NCBI GenBank assembly: GCA_018066805.1
Contig: JAGPVX010000036.1
Location: 1 to 64,000, forward strand
Source of the DNA: Paraperlucidibaca sp.
GTDB taxonomy: Bacteria; Pseudomonadota; Gammaproteobacteria; Pseudomonadales; Moraxellaceae
DNA length: 64,000 nt
Direction: 5' to 3'
A program made the position numbers and the translations under genes. A model generated the notes under the pieces. The model saw nothing but the letters and a program-made list of their open reading frames with translations. It ran no database searches and was not told the DNA's origin. This document shows, piece by piece, positions 26,193 to 35,179 of this stretch. Position 1 is the stretch's first letter. Each line of letters opens with the position of its first letter.

Positions 26193-27089
26193 ATGAATGA
26201 CACCACGCAAATTTTGCAATTTATTCGCCCTGGCAGCATCCCCACGGTGCTGATTATTATTGCCTTCGCTTGGGCCGCAGTTCAGCTCTTGCGCAAAGCC
26301 AGCGATCAGCTTGGCGACCGCATGGTGGACCGCCGCTTAGCGATTAATCAGCTCGCCACCATCCTTCGTTTCGTTATTTATATCGGCACTATCTCGGCCA
26401 TTGTGCCGGTGATTTTTGTGCTCTCGGATGAAATGCTGCTGGCCTTGGGCGGCACCATTGCGGTCACGGTTGGCTTTGCTTTTAAAGACTTGGCGGCATC
26501 AATTATTGCCGGCATCACTCTGCTCATCGATAAGCCATTTCAAGTCGGCGATCGAGTCAGCTTCGATGGCTATTATGGCGAAATTGTTGCCATTGGCCTG
26601 CGCTCGGTACGCTTGGTCACGCTGGATGACAACCTCATCACCATTCCCAATAACAAGTTTCTTAATGACAGCGTTTCCAGCGGCAATGCTGGCGAGCTCA
26701 ATATGCTCATCCAGCTCGACTTTTATATTGCCATCGACCAAGACCTTGCTAGCGCCAAACGCATTGCGCGTGATGCGATTACTAGCAGCCCATATGCCTA
26801 TCTCGACAAACCATGGGCAGTGTTGGTTAACGAAGTGGTACATGAGCAATATTTCGCGCTGCGCGTTCGCACCAAGGTCTATGTCATGGATGTGCGCAAT
26901 GAAAAGCTGCTCGAGTCCGATGTGACCGAGCGCATCGTGCGCGGTTTTGCCGAAGCCAATATTCAACGACCCGCTATTTTATATCGGCTAGCCCCGCGTG
27001 AGCCCAGTGAGGCTCTACTCAATAGCGAGCCCGGCACGGCAACGAACATCAGCCCAATGGTTCCTGGCGAGCACGGCGGCCAACCATGA
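26193..27089 (+). CDS. MscS-family mechanosensitive ion channel
   Basis: 298 residues from the ATG at 26193, with GAGG upstream (26181-26184). Three membrane helices are followed by the MscS pore and beta domain: AVTVGFAFKDLAASIIAGITL (pore helix), then PFQVGDRVSFDGYYGEIVAIGLR and LITIPNNKFLND. These channels release solutes on hypo-osmotic shock. It starts 10 bases after the ATPase gene and overlaps the K+ channel gene by 4 bases, so the three form one unit. Confidence 0.92.
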   Translation: MNDTTQILQFIRPGSIPTVLIIIAFAWAAVQLLRKASDQLGDRMVDRRLAINQLATILRFVIYIGTISAIVPVIFVLSDEMLLALGGTIAVTVGFAFKDLAASIIAGITLLIDKPFQVGDRVSFDGYYGEIVAIGLRSVRLVTLDDNLITIPNNKFLNDSVSSGNAGELNMLIQLDFYIAIDQDLASAKRIARDAITSSPYAYLDKPWAVLVNEVVHEQYFALRVRTKVYVMDVRNEKLLESDVTERIVRGFAEANIQRPAILYRLAPREPSEALLNSEPGTATNISPMVPGEHGGQP

Positions 27090-28126
27090 TTCCACCGGTT
27101 CGAACACAGAAGCCGCGAAAGCGTATTTATATAAAATCTGAGCACTCACCAGAACATGTTTTGCTCCGACGAATCGGTCTTATCCTGGCTTTGATTGGGC
27201 TAGTTTTACTGATTTTCTGGCTTGATCGTGATGGCTTAAAAGATACGCACGATGGTCATATGAGCTTCGGTGATGTCGCTTATTTTACCGCCGTCACCAT
27301 CACCACCGTGGGCTATGGCGACATCGTGCCGATCAGTGATCGCGCTCGCCTAATCGACACTATTTTTGTCACGCCACTGCGCTTAATCATTTGGTTTATT
27401 TTCTTAGGCACTGCTTATGAGCTAGTGCTACAACGCTGGCTGGAGACACGTCGCATGACTCGTTTACAAAAATCCCTACGCGACCATGTGATCATTTGTG
27501 GTTATGGTCATAGCGGCAGAAGTGCCGCACACGAGGCAGTATTGCGCGGCACGCCTATCGGCCAAGTGCTGATCATTGACCAACATGCTGAGAACTTAAA
27601 AGCCGCAGCAGAACATGGCTATATTGGCCTTTTAGGCGATGCCACTAGCGAATATATACTCACCGATGCCGGTATCGCACAGGCTAAAGCAGTGCTCATT
27701 TGCCTTGGTCGCGATGATGCTGCCGTGCTCACGATCTTGACCTCTCGCCACCTGAACCCGAGTGTTCGCGTTATCGCATCTGCCAGTGAAGAGGAGAATA
27801 TTAAGCTCATTCGCCAAGCCGGTGCAGACGCCATTATCGCGCCATCGATTGTCGGCGGCTACTTAATGGCGGACTCTGTTGAGTCCACTCATGTCGCAGA
27901 CTACATCAATGATCTCATGCAATCCGATGGCCGCGTTCGCTTAATTGAGCGTGCCGTAGAGCCAGAGGAGATCGGTAAAACTATGCGCGAGCTAGGACCA
28001 AATTTAGTTGTTCGCATTAATCGCGGCGGTGAACATATCGGTTTCTGGGAGGGCGAGCGTTCACGTGCTCAGCCCAATGATCGACTACTAGAAATTGAGC
28101 CCAGCCAAGCAACAGACACACCTTAG
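27086..28126 (+). CDS. Two-TM potassium channel with RCK (TrkA-N) domain
   Basis: 346 residues. Two membrane helices (LILALIGLVLLIFWL and LIIWFIFLGTAYELVL) flank the pore loop with the selectivity filter TVGYGD at 74-79. The cytoplasmic part is an RCK domain with an NAD-binding fold (HVIICGYGHSGRSAA) and a following regulatory region ending near LLEIEPSQ. It would pass K+ under ligand or NAD control. It overlaps the MscS gene by 4 bases and meets the next opposite-strand gene after one base. Confidence 0.92.
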   Translation: MIPPVRTQKPRKRIYIKSEHSPEHVLLRRIGLILALIGLVLLIFWLDRDGLKDTHDGHMSFGDVAYFTAVTITTVGYGDIVPISDRARLIDTIFVTPLRLIIWFIFLGTAYELVLQRWLETRRMTRLQKSLRDHVIICGYGHSGRSAAHEAVLRGTPIGQVLIIDQHAENLKAAAEHGYIGLLGDATSEYILTDAGIAQAKAVLICLGRDDAAVLTILTSRHLNPSVRVIASASEEENIKLIRQAGADAIIAPSIVGGYLMADSVESTHVADYINDLMQSDGRVRLIERAVEPEEIGKTMRELGPNLVVRINRGGEHIGFWEGERSRAQPNDRLLEIEPSQATDTP

Positions 28127-28127
28127 C

Positions 28128-29000
28128 CTATGATGCTCGCGGCACTGGCTCCTCAGTATTGGGAGCCACTAGCTGCAAGGTCTCAAGAGGCATCTCTACT
28201 CCTGCTGCGCGCAATGTTTCAAAAACGCTCTCGCGTAAGGCAAAACGCAGCTCAACATGCTCACGCTCATTGATAATCCACGCCTGCAGCTCCAAGGCAA
28301 GGTTATAGTCATTCAAGGCCGTAACTACCACGCGCGGCGCAGGCTCGCTCATATATTCAGGCTTATCCCTAAGGATGCCTAAGAGCAGTTCACGAACACG
28401 GCCCAAGCTCTCCTCCACACCCACTGTCACCGCAATATCGATGCGTAAATTAGGAAAGTTGGTGTAGCTAGCTACGGTTTGATTAATTACTTCGGTATTT
28501 GGCACCGCCAGCATTTTGCCATCGCGCGTGATGATGCGTGTTGACCGCAGCGTGATGCGATCAACACGACCGTATTGACCATCAACTTCAACTAAGTCGC
28601 CAATCACAAATGGTCTATCAATAAAAATTAAAATGCCTGAGATCAAATTCGACAACGCATCTTTGGCCGCAAAACCTATGGTCAAGCCAGCAATGCCCAG
28701 TGAAGCAATGACTGCCCCAGTCTGTACGCCAGCCGTATCTAGCGCACTAATAAAACCAACCGCCAACACACCGTATTTCAATAGTGTTTGCATAAATGAC
28801 ACAGTGGTCTCATCAACACTACTGCGCGCAGATGCGACATTTAAAGCCACTCTGAGCAATCGCCAAATAACATAAAAAGCCATGAATACTGCCAAGGCAG
28901 TGGCGATGTTAATCAGGCCATTGACGGCCGTTTGCGCCATTTCTTCCATTGAAAAAGCATCTTGTAACCGTGCCAGCAAACGCGAGCTCAACTCATCCAT
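28128..29000 (-). CDS. MscS-family mechanosensitive ion channel
   Basis: 290 residues with N-terminal helices (INIATALAVFMAFYVIWRLL, YGVLAVGFISALDTAG) and the MscS core: GIAGLTIGFAAKDALSNLIS, PFVIGDLVEVDGQYGRVDRI and MLAVPNTEVINQ. The size is close to E. coli MscS. It is on the strand opposite to the K+ channel operon and divergent from the next MscS gene across a 103-base gap. Its sequence is distinct from the other two MscS proteins here. Confidence 0.92.
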   Translation of the reverse strand: MDELSSRLLARLQDAFSMEEMAQTAVNGLINIATALAVFMAFYVIWRLLRVALNVASARSSVDETTVSFMQTLLKYGVLAVGFISALDTAGVQTGAVIASLGIAGLTIGFAAKDALSNLISGILIFIDRPFVIGDLVEVDGQYGRVDRITLRSTRIITRDGKMLAVPNTEVINQTVASYTNFPNLRIDIAVTVGVEESLGRVRELLLGILRDKPEYMSEPAPRVVVTALNDYNLALELQAWIINEREHVELRFALRESVFETLRAAGVEMPLETLQLVAPNTEEPVPRAS

Positions 29001-29032
29001 ACCAGCCTCTAATTCATTAATGATGACTTTTG

Positions 29033-29060
29033 TTTACACCACAGCTCAGCCTTGTATGAT
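29033..29060 (+). promoter_or_regulatory. Candidate sigma-70 promoter for the MscS gene at 29104
   Basis: TTTACA (29033-29038) and TATGAT (29055-29060) are separated by 16 bases, 43 bases before the start codon and within the divergent gap between two MscS genes. Motif match only. Confidence 0.5.
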
Positions 29061-29103
29061 CCAAGTATTCACTCAATTGCGTCAACACAACTCTGGGTAG
29101 CAC

Positions 29104-30021
29104 ATGGACTTCTTGCAATGGCTAGATCAAGTAACCCAGCTACTCACACATCCGCTACTTAGTGTCGGGAAAACCGACATCACCGTAAGCCGCATTATCG
29201 CCCTCATCGGCTTTTTAGTATTAGCTCGAGTGCTTGTAGCCATTATTGACCGTGGCCTATTACGACTAGCTCGGCCCGACCGCACCGTTACACTCAGCAA
29301 ATCCGGAATTTATGCTCTATCACGCATCATGCGCTATACAGTCTGGGGCATTGTTGCCTTTATGGGCATCGACTATCTCGGCATCAATTTATCGCACTTG
29401 GCGCTGGTCGGCGGAGCCATCGGTGTCGGTATTGGCTTCGGCTTACAGAATATTTTCAGCAATTTTATTTCTGGCATCGTGCTGCTACTTGAGCAAACCT
29501 TAAAGGTCGGTGATTTTGTCGACTTGCAATCGGGAGTGGTTGGTCGCGTTAGTGAGATAAGTATTCGCTATACCCGCGTCACGACCAATGACTCAGTTGA
29601 CGTCATTGTGCCCAACTCCGAATTTATCAATGGCCGAGTGACAAACTGGACCTTCGATAATGAAAATCGCCGCATACATGTTCCCTTTGGCGCGGCCTAT
29701 GGTTGCGACAAGGAGCTCGTGCGTGAAGCCGGCTTAGCCGCAGCGGCTTCAGTTGAAGGTACGGTGAGTAATGCCACACATAAAAGCGATGTTTGGTTGG
29801 TGGGATTTGGCGACAGCAGCCTGAACTTCGAGCTAGTGATTTGGGTAGATGAGGATCTAGTCAAAACGCCAGCTCGCACTCAGGCCTTATATTTATGGGC
29901 ATTAGAAACCGAGCTGAGCGCCCGTAATATCGAGATTCCATTTCCGCAACGCGACCTGCATATTCGTTCCGGCGTGCTGCGTATCGCAAACGAAAGTAGT
30001 GACGCAGAGCCAGCAGCATAG
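29104..30021 (+). CDS. MscS-family mechanosensitive ion channel
   Basis: 305 residues; N-terminal helices (RIIALIGFLVLARVLVAIID and YTVWGIVAFMGIDYLG), pore segment GAIGVGIGFGLQNIFSNFIS, then LEQTLKVGDFVDL and VDVIVPNSEFINGRVTNW. The C-terminal end is RDLHIRSGVLRI. It belongs to the YbdG/MscS-like group by pattern. Third MscS-type gene in 4 kb; ends 5 bases from the opposite-strand gene. Confidence 0.92.
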   Translation: MDFLQWLDQVTQLLTHPLLSVGKTDITVSRIIALIGFLVLARVLVAIIDRGLLRLARPDRTVTLSKSGIYALSRIMRYTVWGIVAFMGIDYLGINLSHLALVGGAIGVGIGFGLQNIFSNFISGIVLLLEQTLKVGDFVDLQSGVVGRVSEISIRYTRVTTNDSVDVIVPNSEFINGRVTNWTFDNENRRIHVPFGAAYGCDKELVREAGLAAAASVEGTVSNATHKSDVWLVGFGDSSLNFELVIWVDEDLVKTPARTQALYLWALETELSARNIEIPFPQRDLHIRSGVLRIANESSDAEPAA

Positions 30022-30026
30022 CTACG

Positions 30027-31448
30027 TTATCGAGCACCAATTGGCTGCGCCAAAATCCATAAGCCTGATGCGGTAAAAGCCATCATTAAAACCAATAGTG
30101 GCAGCTGACTCAGCGTGGCTTGGCGCGCCGTCGCGAAAGTGCGCAGCGCGATACGGTGGCCAATATAAACACTGATGACATGCCCCAAGACGATCAGCCC
30201 GACCTGTGTATGCCAGACCACGGCAACATCGGGAATGATCGGTGCGCGCCACAAACCTGCCGTGCCAAATAGGTTCCAGCCCCAGCCAAAGGGGTCAGAC
30301 AACATGCTCACTACCTTCACGCCTTGCGTGAAAATCAGCGTGTAGTAATGCGTGATGTTATAGACCAAGGCTATCGGCAGTAGGCTATAGGCAAAGCGCA
30401 GGCTGAGCTGCATCACCGTCAATGGGCTACCCGTCAGCAGTTTGGCCAACGCCATGCAGAGCATATAAATCGCGCCATAAACAAAGGGTGAAAGCAGGAG
30501 CACACTGCTTTCATAAGCCATGTAGTAAGGCCTCAAGGTAGAGAAATTGTAGATTGGCGCACTGCCTAACCATTCGGTAAGCAGGCCAGTGCGATCTTGC
30601 CAAAAAAGAGCAACCCACCAGCTCGTCGCACGCAGGCCATCAAATGCCGTCGACGATAATAAAAATAATACGAATAGCAGCAGTGCTAAATGTCGCGGCT
30701 GCTCGCGCAACATGCCAGAGAGCGGCGCCTGCCAAGACACGGCATGTCGGCCGCGATGGAACGGTGACATCAGTGCCATCAGGCGAAACATCACACTAAA
30801 TAGCTCACCATAGCGCGACCATTTCGCCACGCCAAATAGCGCCATGCCGACCAGGCAATACAGTGTGTAAGCACCTAAGGTCTGGCCTAAGCTTAGTGGC
30901 GTGTTATGAGTAAATAGCTCTATCCAAATTAAGCCTAAATAGGCAATAAAAGCTGGCCAATAATTCGCCCATGAAGGGTAGCGAAAATAGCCTCGTCGCC
31001 AACGCGGGAAAGCTCGGCTAAAGACTAGACCTAAGCTGGTGAACGGATTTATATCGCGATAATAATTTCCCGTGACCGTACTGAGATAAGTAAAACCCAG
31101 CAAAAATACGATCCAGAAAAAGGTCATATTGAAGTTAACGTAAGGGTCGCGATTACCGAAAAGGCCCGTGGCAATCGTGAGCAGCAAAAAGCCCACACTA
31201 AGCGATCGCGCCAAGTATGCTTTTGAGGATTTTTTATAAAGTAGCCGCCGTGGCTTTACCACAGCATGTTGTTCGCCGCGCATCATAAATGCGGCTAAAA
31301 AAAATGATAACGCCAGTGCCGCCGCGCCACCATAAAGATAGAGCCACAGCGGAACTGGCAAGTTGTATTGGCGGCCAAAGGAATGGGCCAATGCCAATGA
31401 TGGCATCAGCCCACACACTAGCGCTGCAAGCGCAATGCTTCGGCGCAT
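30027..31448 (-). CDS. Polytopic membrane protein of unknown function
   Basis: 473 residues with a signal-like N-terminus (MRRSIALAALVCGLMPSLA) and about 11-12 membrane helices; AHSFGRQYNLPVPLWLYLYG follows the first segment. The start resembles proteins that databases label fenitrothion hydrolase (FedA/FedB type), but I see no hydrolase motif and treat that name as doubtful. Three His/Trp-rich loops (WHTQVGLIVLGHVISVYIGH) could bind a metal. It lies 3 bases after the metallohydrolase gene, at the end of a four-gene run with a cupredoxin-like protein. Confidence 0.7.
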   Translation of the reverse strand: MRRSIALAALVCGLMPSLALAHSFGRQYNLPVPLWLYLYGGAAALALSFFLAAFMMRGEQHAVVKPRRLLYKKSSKAYLARSLSVGFLLLTIATGLFGNRDPYVNFNMTFFWIVFLLGFTYLSTVTGNYYRDINPFTSLGLVFSRAFPRWRRGYFRYPSWANYWPAFIAYLGLIWIELFTHNTPLSLGQTLGAYTLYCLVGMALFGVAKWSRYGELFSVMFRLMALMSPFHRGRHAVSWQAPLSGMLREQPRHLALLLFVLFLLSSTAFDGLRATSWWVALFWQDRTGLLTEWLGSAPIYNFSTLRPYYMAYESSVLLLSPFVYGAIYMLCMALAKLLTGSPLTVMQLSLRFAYSLLPIALVYNITHYYTLIFTQGVKVVSMLSDPFGWGWNLFGTAGLWRAPIIPDVAVVWHTQVGLIVLGHVISVYIGHRIALRTFATARQATLSQLPLLVLMMAFTASGLWILAQPIGAR

Positions 31449-31451
31449 GAC

Positions 31452-33674
31452 TTAACGATTCACCGTTTGTTCCCACATTTGAATATAGGCTTCGGCCGAA
31501 CGATAAAGCGCATCGATAGCTTCCTTACCGCCCTCCAAACGAACCTCTTCAACATAGTCAGCCATCATGCCGTAATGCGCAGTACCGACTTCATCGATAG
31601 GCCATGTTTTGCCACTTTCAGGCTGTGTCTGCAGATTGACTTGTACTGGTGCGATACCGTCGAACTGTGGCCCCCAATCTTCTCCTTGAAACAGCGTGAA
31701 CGGGTATTGCACAGGTTTGCTACCCGCGCCACGAGGGCCTGCACGGTCAGTAATACCATTAGCATCCATACCGTAGCCTAAAGGTATGGGGCCACGGTCT
31801 GCGGGCCAAATTGGCTTAAGCTTATTTAAGAAATCGACATGGCCTTTGCCATTGGGCTTCATTGGATAGATCAGGCCGCCACCAGCAAGCAAGTCCTTTG
31901 CTTGCTGCAAGCTCAAACCACCTTGTGCACCATGCGCTGATATCAATGGGTACTTCGGTGTTTGTGCATTGGCCATTTCCAGCATTTTGCCTTTAATGGA
32001 CAGCTCAGCATGATCAATATCGATGATAAAGCCTTTCGCCATCAAACGTTTCATCACGTACTCACCGAGATCGGTCATGCCACGTGCATTACATTGGCGA
32101 CGATCGGATGGGTAGAGCGGCAAGGTGCCTGGTAGCACACTTGAAGTCGCACCTAATATCAAGCTAGTGAGAGGGTCGTTACCTAAGCCGGGAGGGGTAA
32201 TAGTGATCTTGGCTCCCGCATTGTAAAAATATTTGTCGCCTTCACCACCATCCGGGCAGTCGTATGTTTGCCAAAAGCCACCTGTGGCGTAAAAGCCAAC
32301 AATATTGAGAATATCCTGAAACAACCCCGTTCCGCCTAGGGCACTGTTTATGTCGTGATACGGAAAAATCTCGCGCACGCCCAGATCCCATACCTCATCG
32401 ATTTGGCGATCTATACTTTCCTTCGTACAACCTCGCACTTCGCCCAGCAAACCACCTGGCGTGAAATGTACGGTGCAATCAAACACGTTGGCAAACTCTA
32501 GACCTGCCACTACCGCAAGCTTGCCATCGTTAATCACACGCCGCGCTTCTTGCGGAGTTTTCACGATACGAAACCAGCCCAGACCTGGGCCACCTTCTTG
32601 AGCATCGACATAGTCTTGCAGCTGAAATAGATACTTTACCTGCGAAATACCTAGGCGCATGTCGTTACATTCTGCTCCAGGGCGCAGCACAGCCAATCGA
32701 CCCACTTCGCAAAGCGCAGCAATATTTGTGCCTTCAGTAACCATAATTCGCATGCCTGCCTGCCAAGCACGCTCGACCCACTTGTAGTACATAGCTTGGT
32801 GAAGCTGTGAGTCAGCTTTTGGCCAGTCAATAAATGTGGGCCACCCCTTCGTGTCATGCATTGTTAAAGGCGTCATGTCGAGGATAAGAGCCTCGGGATC
32901 ACGAATACCTTGCGGTCCATGCCAATCAGCACAATCCGCCATCGCATGCGGCACGCCAAAGCGATGGAACATTTGGCCATACATCACACCGCCAGCAGAT
33001 GGACCAACAATGTGTTTGCCATCGGACATTTCATGACCCATGGCCATGTGCGTATGCACTTCAGCAAAGCCGATAACAGGCTTATCAATACCGCGGCCAA
33101 CATAGGTTTTACCTACAATATCGGTGCTAATTTCAGGGTACGGCGTGCAATCGGTAGTCGGCACAAAGCGGAATTCGCCGGCTTTATCGGAGCTAGAAGA
33201 CAAGATCAAGGCATTTTGCTCGCCTAGCTGCATCCGCTTATCCGTATCGCTATTGCTTAGCGTAAAGACGCCAGCGCGAGGCATATCTACTGACCACACC
33301 GTGGCATTGCTTGGCTTCATGGCGCTGCCAATCGCGGCACCCGCATTACTCAATAATGTTTTGTTTTTTGCCTGGATTAAATACTCACCCAAGGCCGTTG
33401 GCTTCATATAGAACGCTTCAGCATTGGCTGGAGAGCTTGCGCTGAAGGCATAGCCGCCAGAGCCATTGCTCGCAGCATAGGCATTGCTTGCAACCGACTG
33501 CAGTGCAAAGCAGTTATTCGCCATCGCATACTTTGTCTTTGGTGCAAGGCGCGTTTGCGGATTCTCAGATCCAGCAGCGGCACCATCGCTGCTATTGCCA
33601 CAAGCTACCAAGGCGCTCGTTGCTACCAGTAGCGCCGCCATGGCGATACGTGTAGAAAAACCTGAAATATTCAT
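31452..33674 (-). CDS. Metal-dependent amidohydrolase (peptidase M19-like) lipoprotein
   Basis: 740 residues with a lipobox (ATSALVACGNSS), so probably an outer-membrane or periplasmic lipoprotein. Residues ~50-180 are a beta-rich repeat region of trefoil/fascin-like look (FALQSVASNAYAA, LLSNAGAAIG). The rest is a TIM-barrel hydrolase with metal-ligand candidates in GFAEVHTHMAMG, FPYHDINSALGG, FIIDIDHAELS, LISAHGAQGG and LGYGMDANG, matching the M19/amidohydrolase ligand order. Substrate unknown; dipeptide or other amide is a guess. In operon with the SDR and cupredoxin-like genes. Confidence 0.75.
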   Translation of the reverse strand: MNISGFSTRIAMAALLVATSALVACGNSSDGAAAGSENPQTRLAPKTKYAMANNCFALQSVASNAYAASNGSGGYAFSASSPANAEAFYMKPTALGEYLIQAKNKTLLSNAGAAIGSAMKPSNATVWSVDMPRAGVFTLSNSDTDKRMQLGEQNALILSSSSDKAGEFRFVPTTDCTPYPEISTDIVGKTYVGRGIDKPVIGFAEVHTHMAMGHEMSDGKHIVGPSAGGVMYGQMFHRFGVPHAMADCADWHGPQGIRDPEALILDMTPLTMHDTKGWPTFIDWPKADSQLHQAMYYKWVERAWQAGMRIMVTEGTNIAALCEVGRLAVLRPGAECNDMRLGISQVKYLFQLQDYVDAQEGGPGLGWFRIVKTPQEARRVINDGKLAVVAGLEFANVFDCTVHFTPGGLLGEVRGCTKESIDRQIDEVWDLGVREIFPYHDINSALGGTGLFQDILNIVGFYATGGFWQTYDCPDGGEGDKYFYNAGAKITITPPGLGNDPLTSLILGATSSVLPGTLPLYPSDRRQCNARGMTDLGEYVMKRLMAKGFIIDIDHAELSIKGKMLEMANAQTPKYPLISAHGAQGGLSLQQAKDLLAGGGLIYPMKPNGKGHVDFLNKLKPIWPADRGPIPLGYGMDANGITDRAGPRGAGSKPVQYPFTLFQGEDWGPQFDGIAPVQVNLQTQPESGKTWPIDEVGTAHYGMMADYVEEVRLEGGKEAIDALYRSAEAYIQMWEQTVNR

Positions 33675-33688
33675 GTCTAGCCTCGTTA

Positions 33689-34516
33689 TTATTTTTTTAA
33701 TGTTTTTAGTTTAGGTAAGGAAAAGAGCCGGCTGAGTAGCGCATCGCGTAGCGATAGCGGCAGCCAACGCGCTAACAATGGCAATGCTCGACTGCCCTTG
33801 CCCAAACGTATATATGCAGGAGGTGTTCTACGCAGCATTGCTGCTGCCAGTTGCTCAGCAAAGACTGCAGCTGGCGTTGCTTGCTGCTGTGATGCCGATG
33901 CGCGCTTCATGATAGCGTTCGCTAGTGGCGCATATAGCGAGCCAGGCCTCACCTCAACGGTGTTACTCGCTGTCGCGCCAAACGATGAGGCAATGGCTCC
34001 TGGCTGCACCACCATGACGTGAATGCCTAAGGGCGCAAGCTCCATGCGCAGTGCATCGGAGAGTGAGTGCACGGCGGCCTTCGTGGCACAGTAAGCGCCC
34101 GCAAATGGCGTGGTGAGCACACCCGAGACACTGCCAACGTTAACGACTAAGCCTTGCCCTTGCGCGGCCATAGTAGGAATAACGGCCTGTGTCATTGCCA
34201 AGAGGCTGAGCACATTGGTTTGAAATTGTTGCGAAGCATCAGCTGCTGAAATATCGGCGAGAGGCCCCATAAGACCGTACCCAGCATTGTTCACAAGGCC
34301 GGTCAGGGCGATATTGCGTTGCGCTAGCTCAGCCATTAATGCCGCAATAGAGTTAGGGCTGTTTACATCTAGGCCTAGTGTCAAAATGCCTTTTTCTGCT
34401 AACTCGCCTAATGTCTCTGGGCGGCGCGCAGTCGCACACACCGAAGCTCCGCGCGCATGCAGCGCCAAGGCAAGTGCATGGCCAATGCCGCTAGAGCAAC
34501 CGGTGATTAAAATCAT
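33689..34516 (-). CDS. Short-chain dehydrogenase/reductase
   Basis: 275 residues: cofactor motif TGCSSGIGHALALAL, NAG motif LVNNAGYGLMG, and catalytic S and YxxxK in NVGSVSGVLTTPFAGAYCATK. The arginine pair in CATARRPET suggests NADPH preference. The basic C-terminus (LPKLKTLKK) may touch the membrane. It overlaps the stop of the cupredoxin-like gene by one base (TAATG), so they are coupled. Substrate unknown. Confidence 0.9.
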   Translation of the reverse strand: MILITGCSSGIGHALALALHARGASVCATARRPETLGELAEKGILTLGLDVNSPNSIAALMAELAQRNIALTGLVNNAGYGLMGPLADISAADASQQFQTNVLSLLAMTQAVIPTMAAQGQGLVVNVGSVSGVLTTPFAGAYCATKAAVHSLSDALRMELAPLGIHVMVVQPGAIASSFGATASNTVEVRPGSLYAPLANAIMKRASASQQQATPAAVFAEQLAAAMLRRTPPAYIRLGKGSRALPLLARWLPLSLRDALLSRLFSLPKLKTLKK

Positions 34517-34935
34517 TAGCGCGGCTCCACTTCAAGTACGCTGATTACGCGATGTAGGCGATGCGTTTCGAGCTCAAAGCGACCGCTATGCTCAAGTCGA
34601 ACGCGGAGCGTGGCAGGCTCGTTTGCATTGATCTGTACTGCTTGCTCGTAGCCGTGCAAATGCACTTCGTCGGGCACATCGCTGATGAAAGACAACAGCA
34701 AAGTTTCATTCTGAGGCACCTCAACTTGCTGCGGCCCGATGATTTTCCCTGCTTGAATTTGCCAATGATAATCGGCGGTTTCGATAGCCGCCTTGGGCTC
34801 GTTATTTGTTGTTAGGTCGGGGGTTGCGACAAAAGCTACCACGGAGGTTTGCGGCGCGCTTGGCGCCATGAAAAACCACAATGCAATCAGAGAGATAATC
34901 GCCAAGATGGCGTAGATAAAATTTCGCATAAACAC
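34516..34935 (-). CDS. Membrane-anchored cupredoxin-like domain protein
   Basis: Up to 139 residues with an N-terminal membrane helix (FIYAILAIISLIALWFFMA) and a periplasmic beta-sandwich region: IQAGKIIGPQQVEVPQNETL, DEVHLHGYEQAV and LEHSGRFELETHRLHRVISV. The spacing resembles plastocyanin-like cupredoxins; VHLHGY and THRLH could supply copper ligands, but the usual Cys is missing. Start is GTG 34935 or ATG 34929. First gene of a four-gene operon; the 244-base gap upstream (34936-35179) holds its promoter, though no clear motif was seen. Confidence 0.7.
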   Translation of the reverse strand: MFMRNFIYAILAIISLIALWFFMAPSAPQTSVVAFVATPDLTTNNEPKAAIETADYHWQIQAGKIIGPQQVEVPQNETLLLSFISDVPDEVHLHGYEQAVQINANEPATLRVRLEHSGRFELETHRLHRVISVLEVEPR

Positions 34936-35179
34936 TAGCTGCCGTCATTTTGTGACAAAAAAGTGGCGGATATTTATGTCACTTTTTGTCGTTAATTTTT
35001 ATTTTAAGCAACATAACAAAAATCGATGCTCACACAAACTACTTAATTGTAACAACCGCTGTGAAGTACGCCATTTTCATGGCTTATTATCACGTGAGCG
35101 ATTCTGCTTAATTTACATACAGATCTCAGGCTGAGGCGCGCATGCGGTATGATGCGCGTCTATTTCTAGAGTTTCTCCT

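Noticed and set aside
26416..26966. Open frames of 155-169 codons on both strands inside the MscS gene
   Set aside because: They are shadows of the MscS coding frame, which has clear family motifs; translations look like low-complexity noise.
34936..35179. Short open frame or small RNA in the rhlE upstream gap
   Set aside because: A 60-codon frame here has no ribosome site or family likeness, and no clear promoter-terminator pair for an RNA was found.
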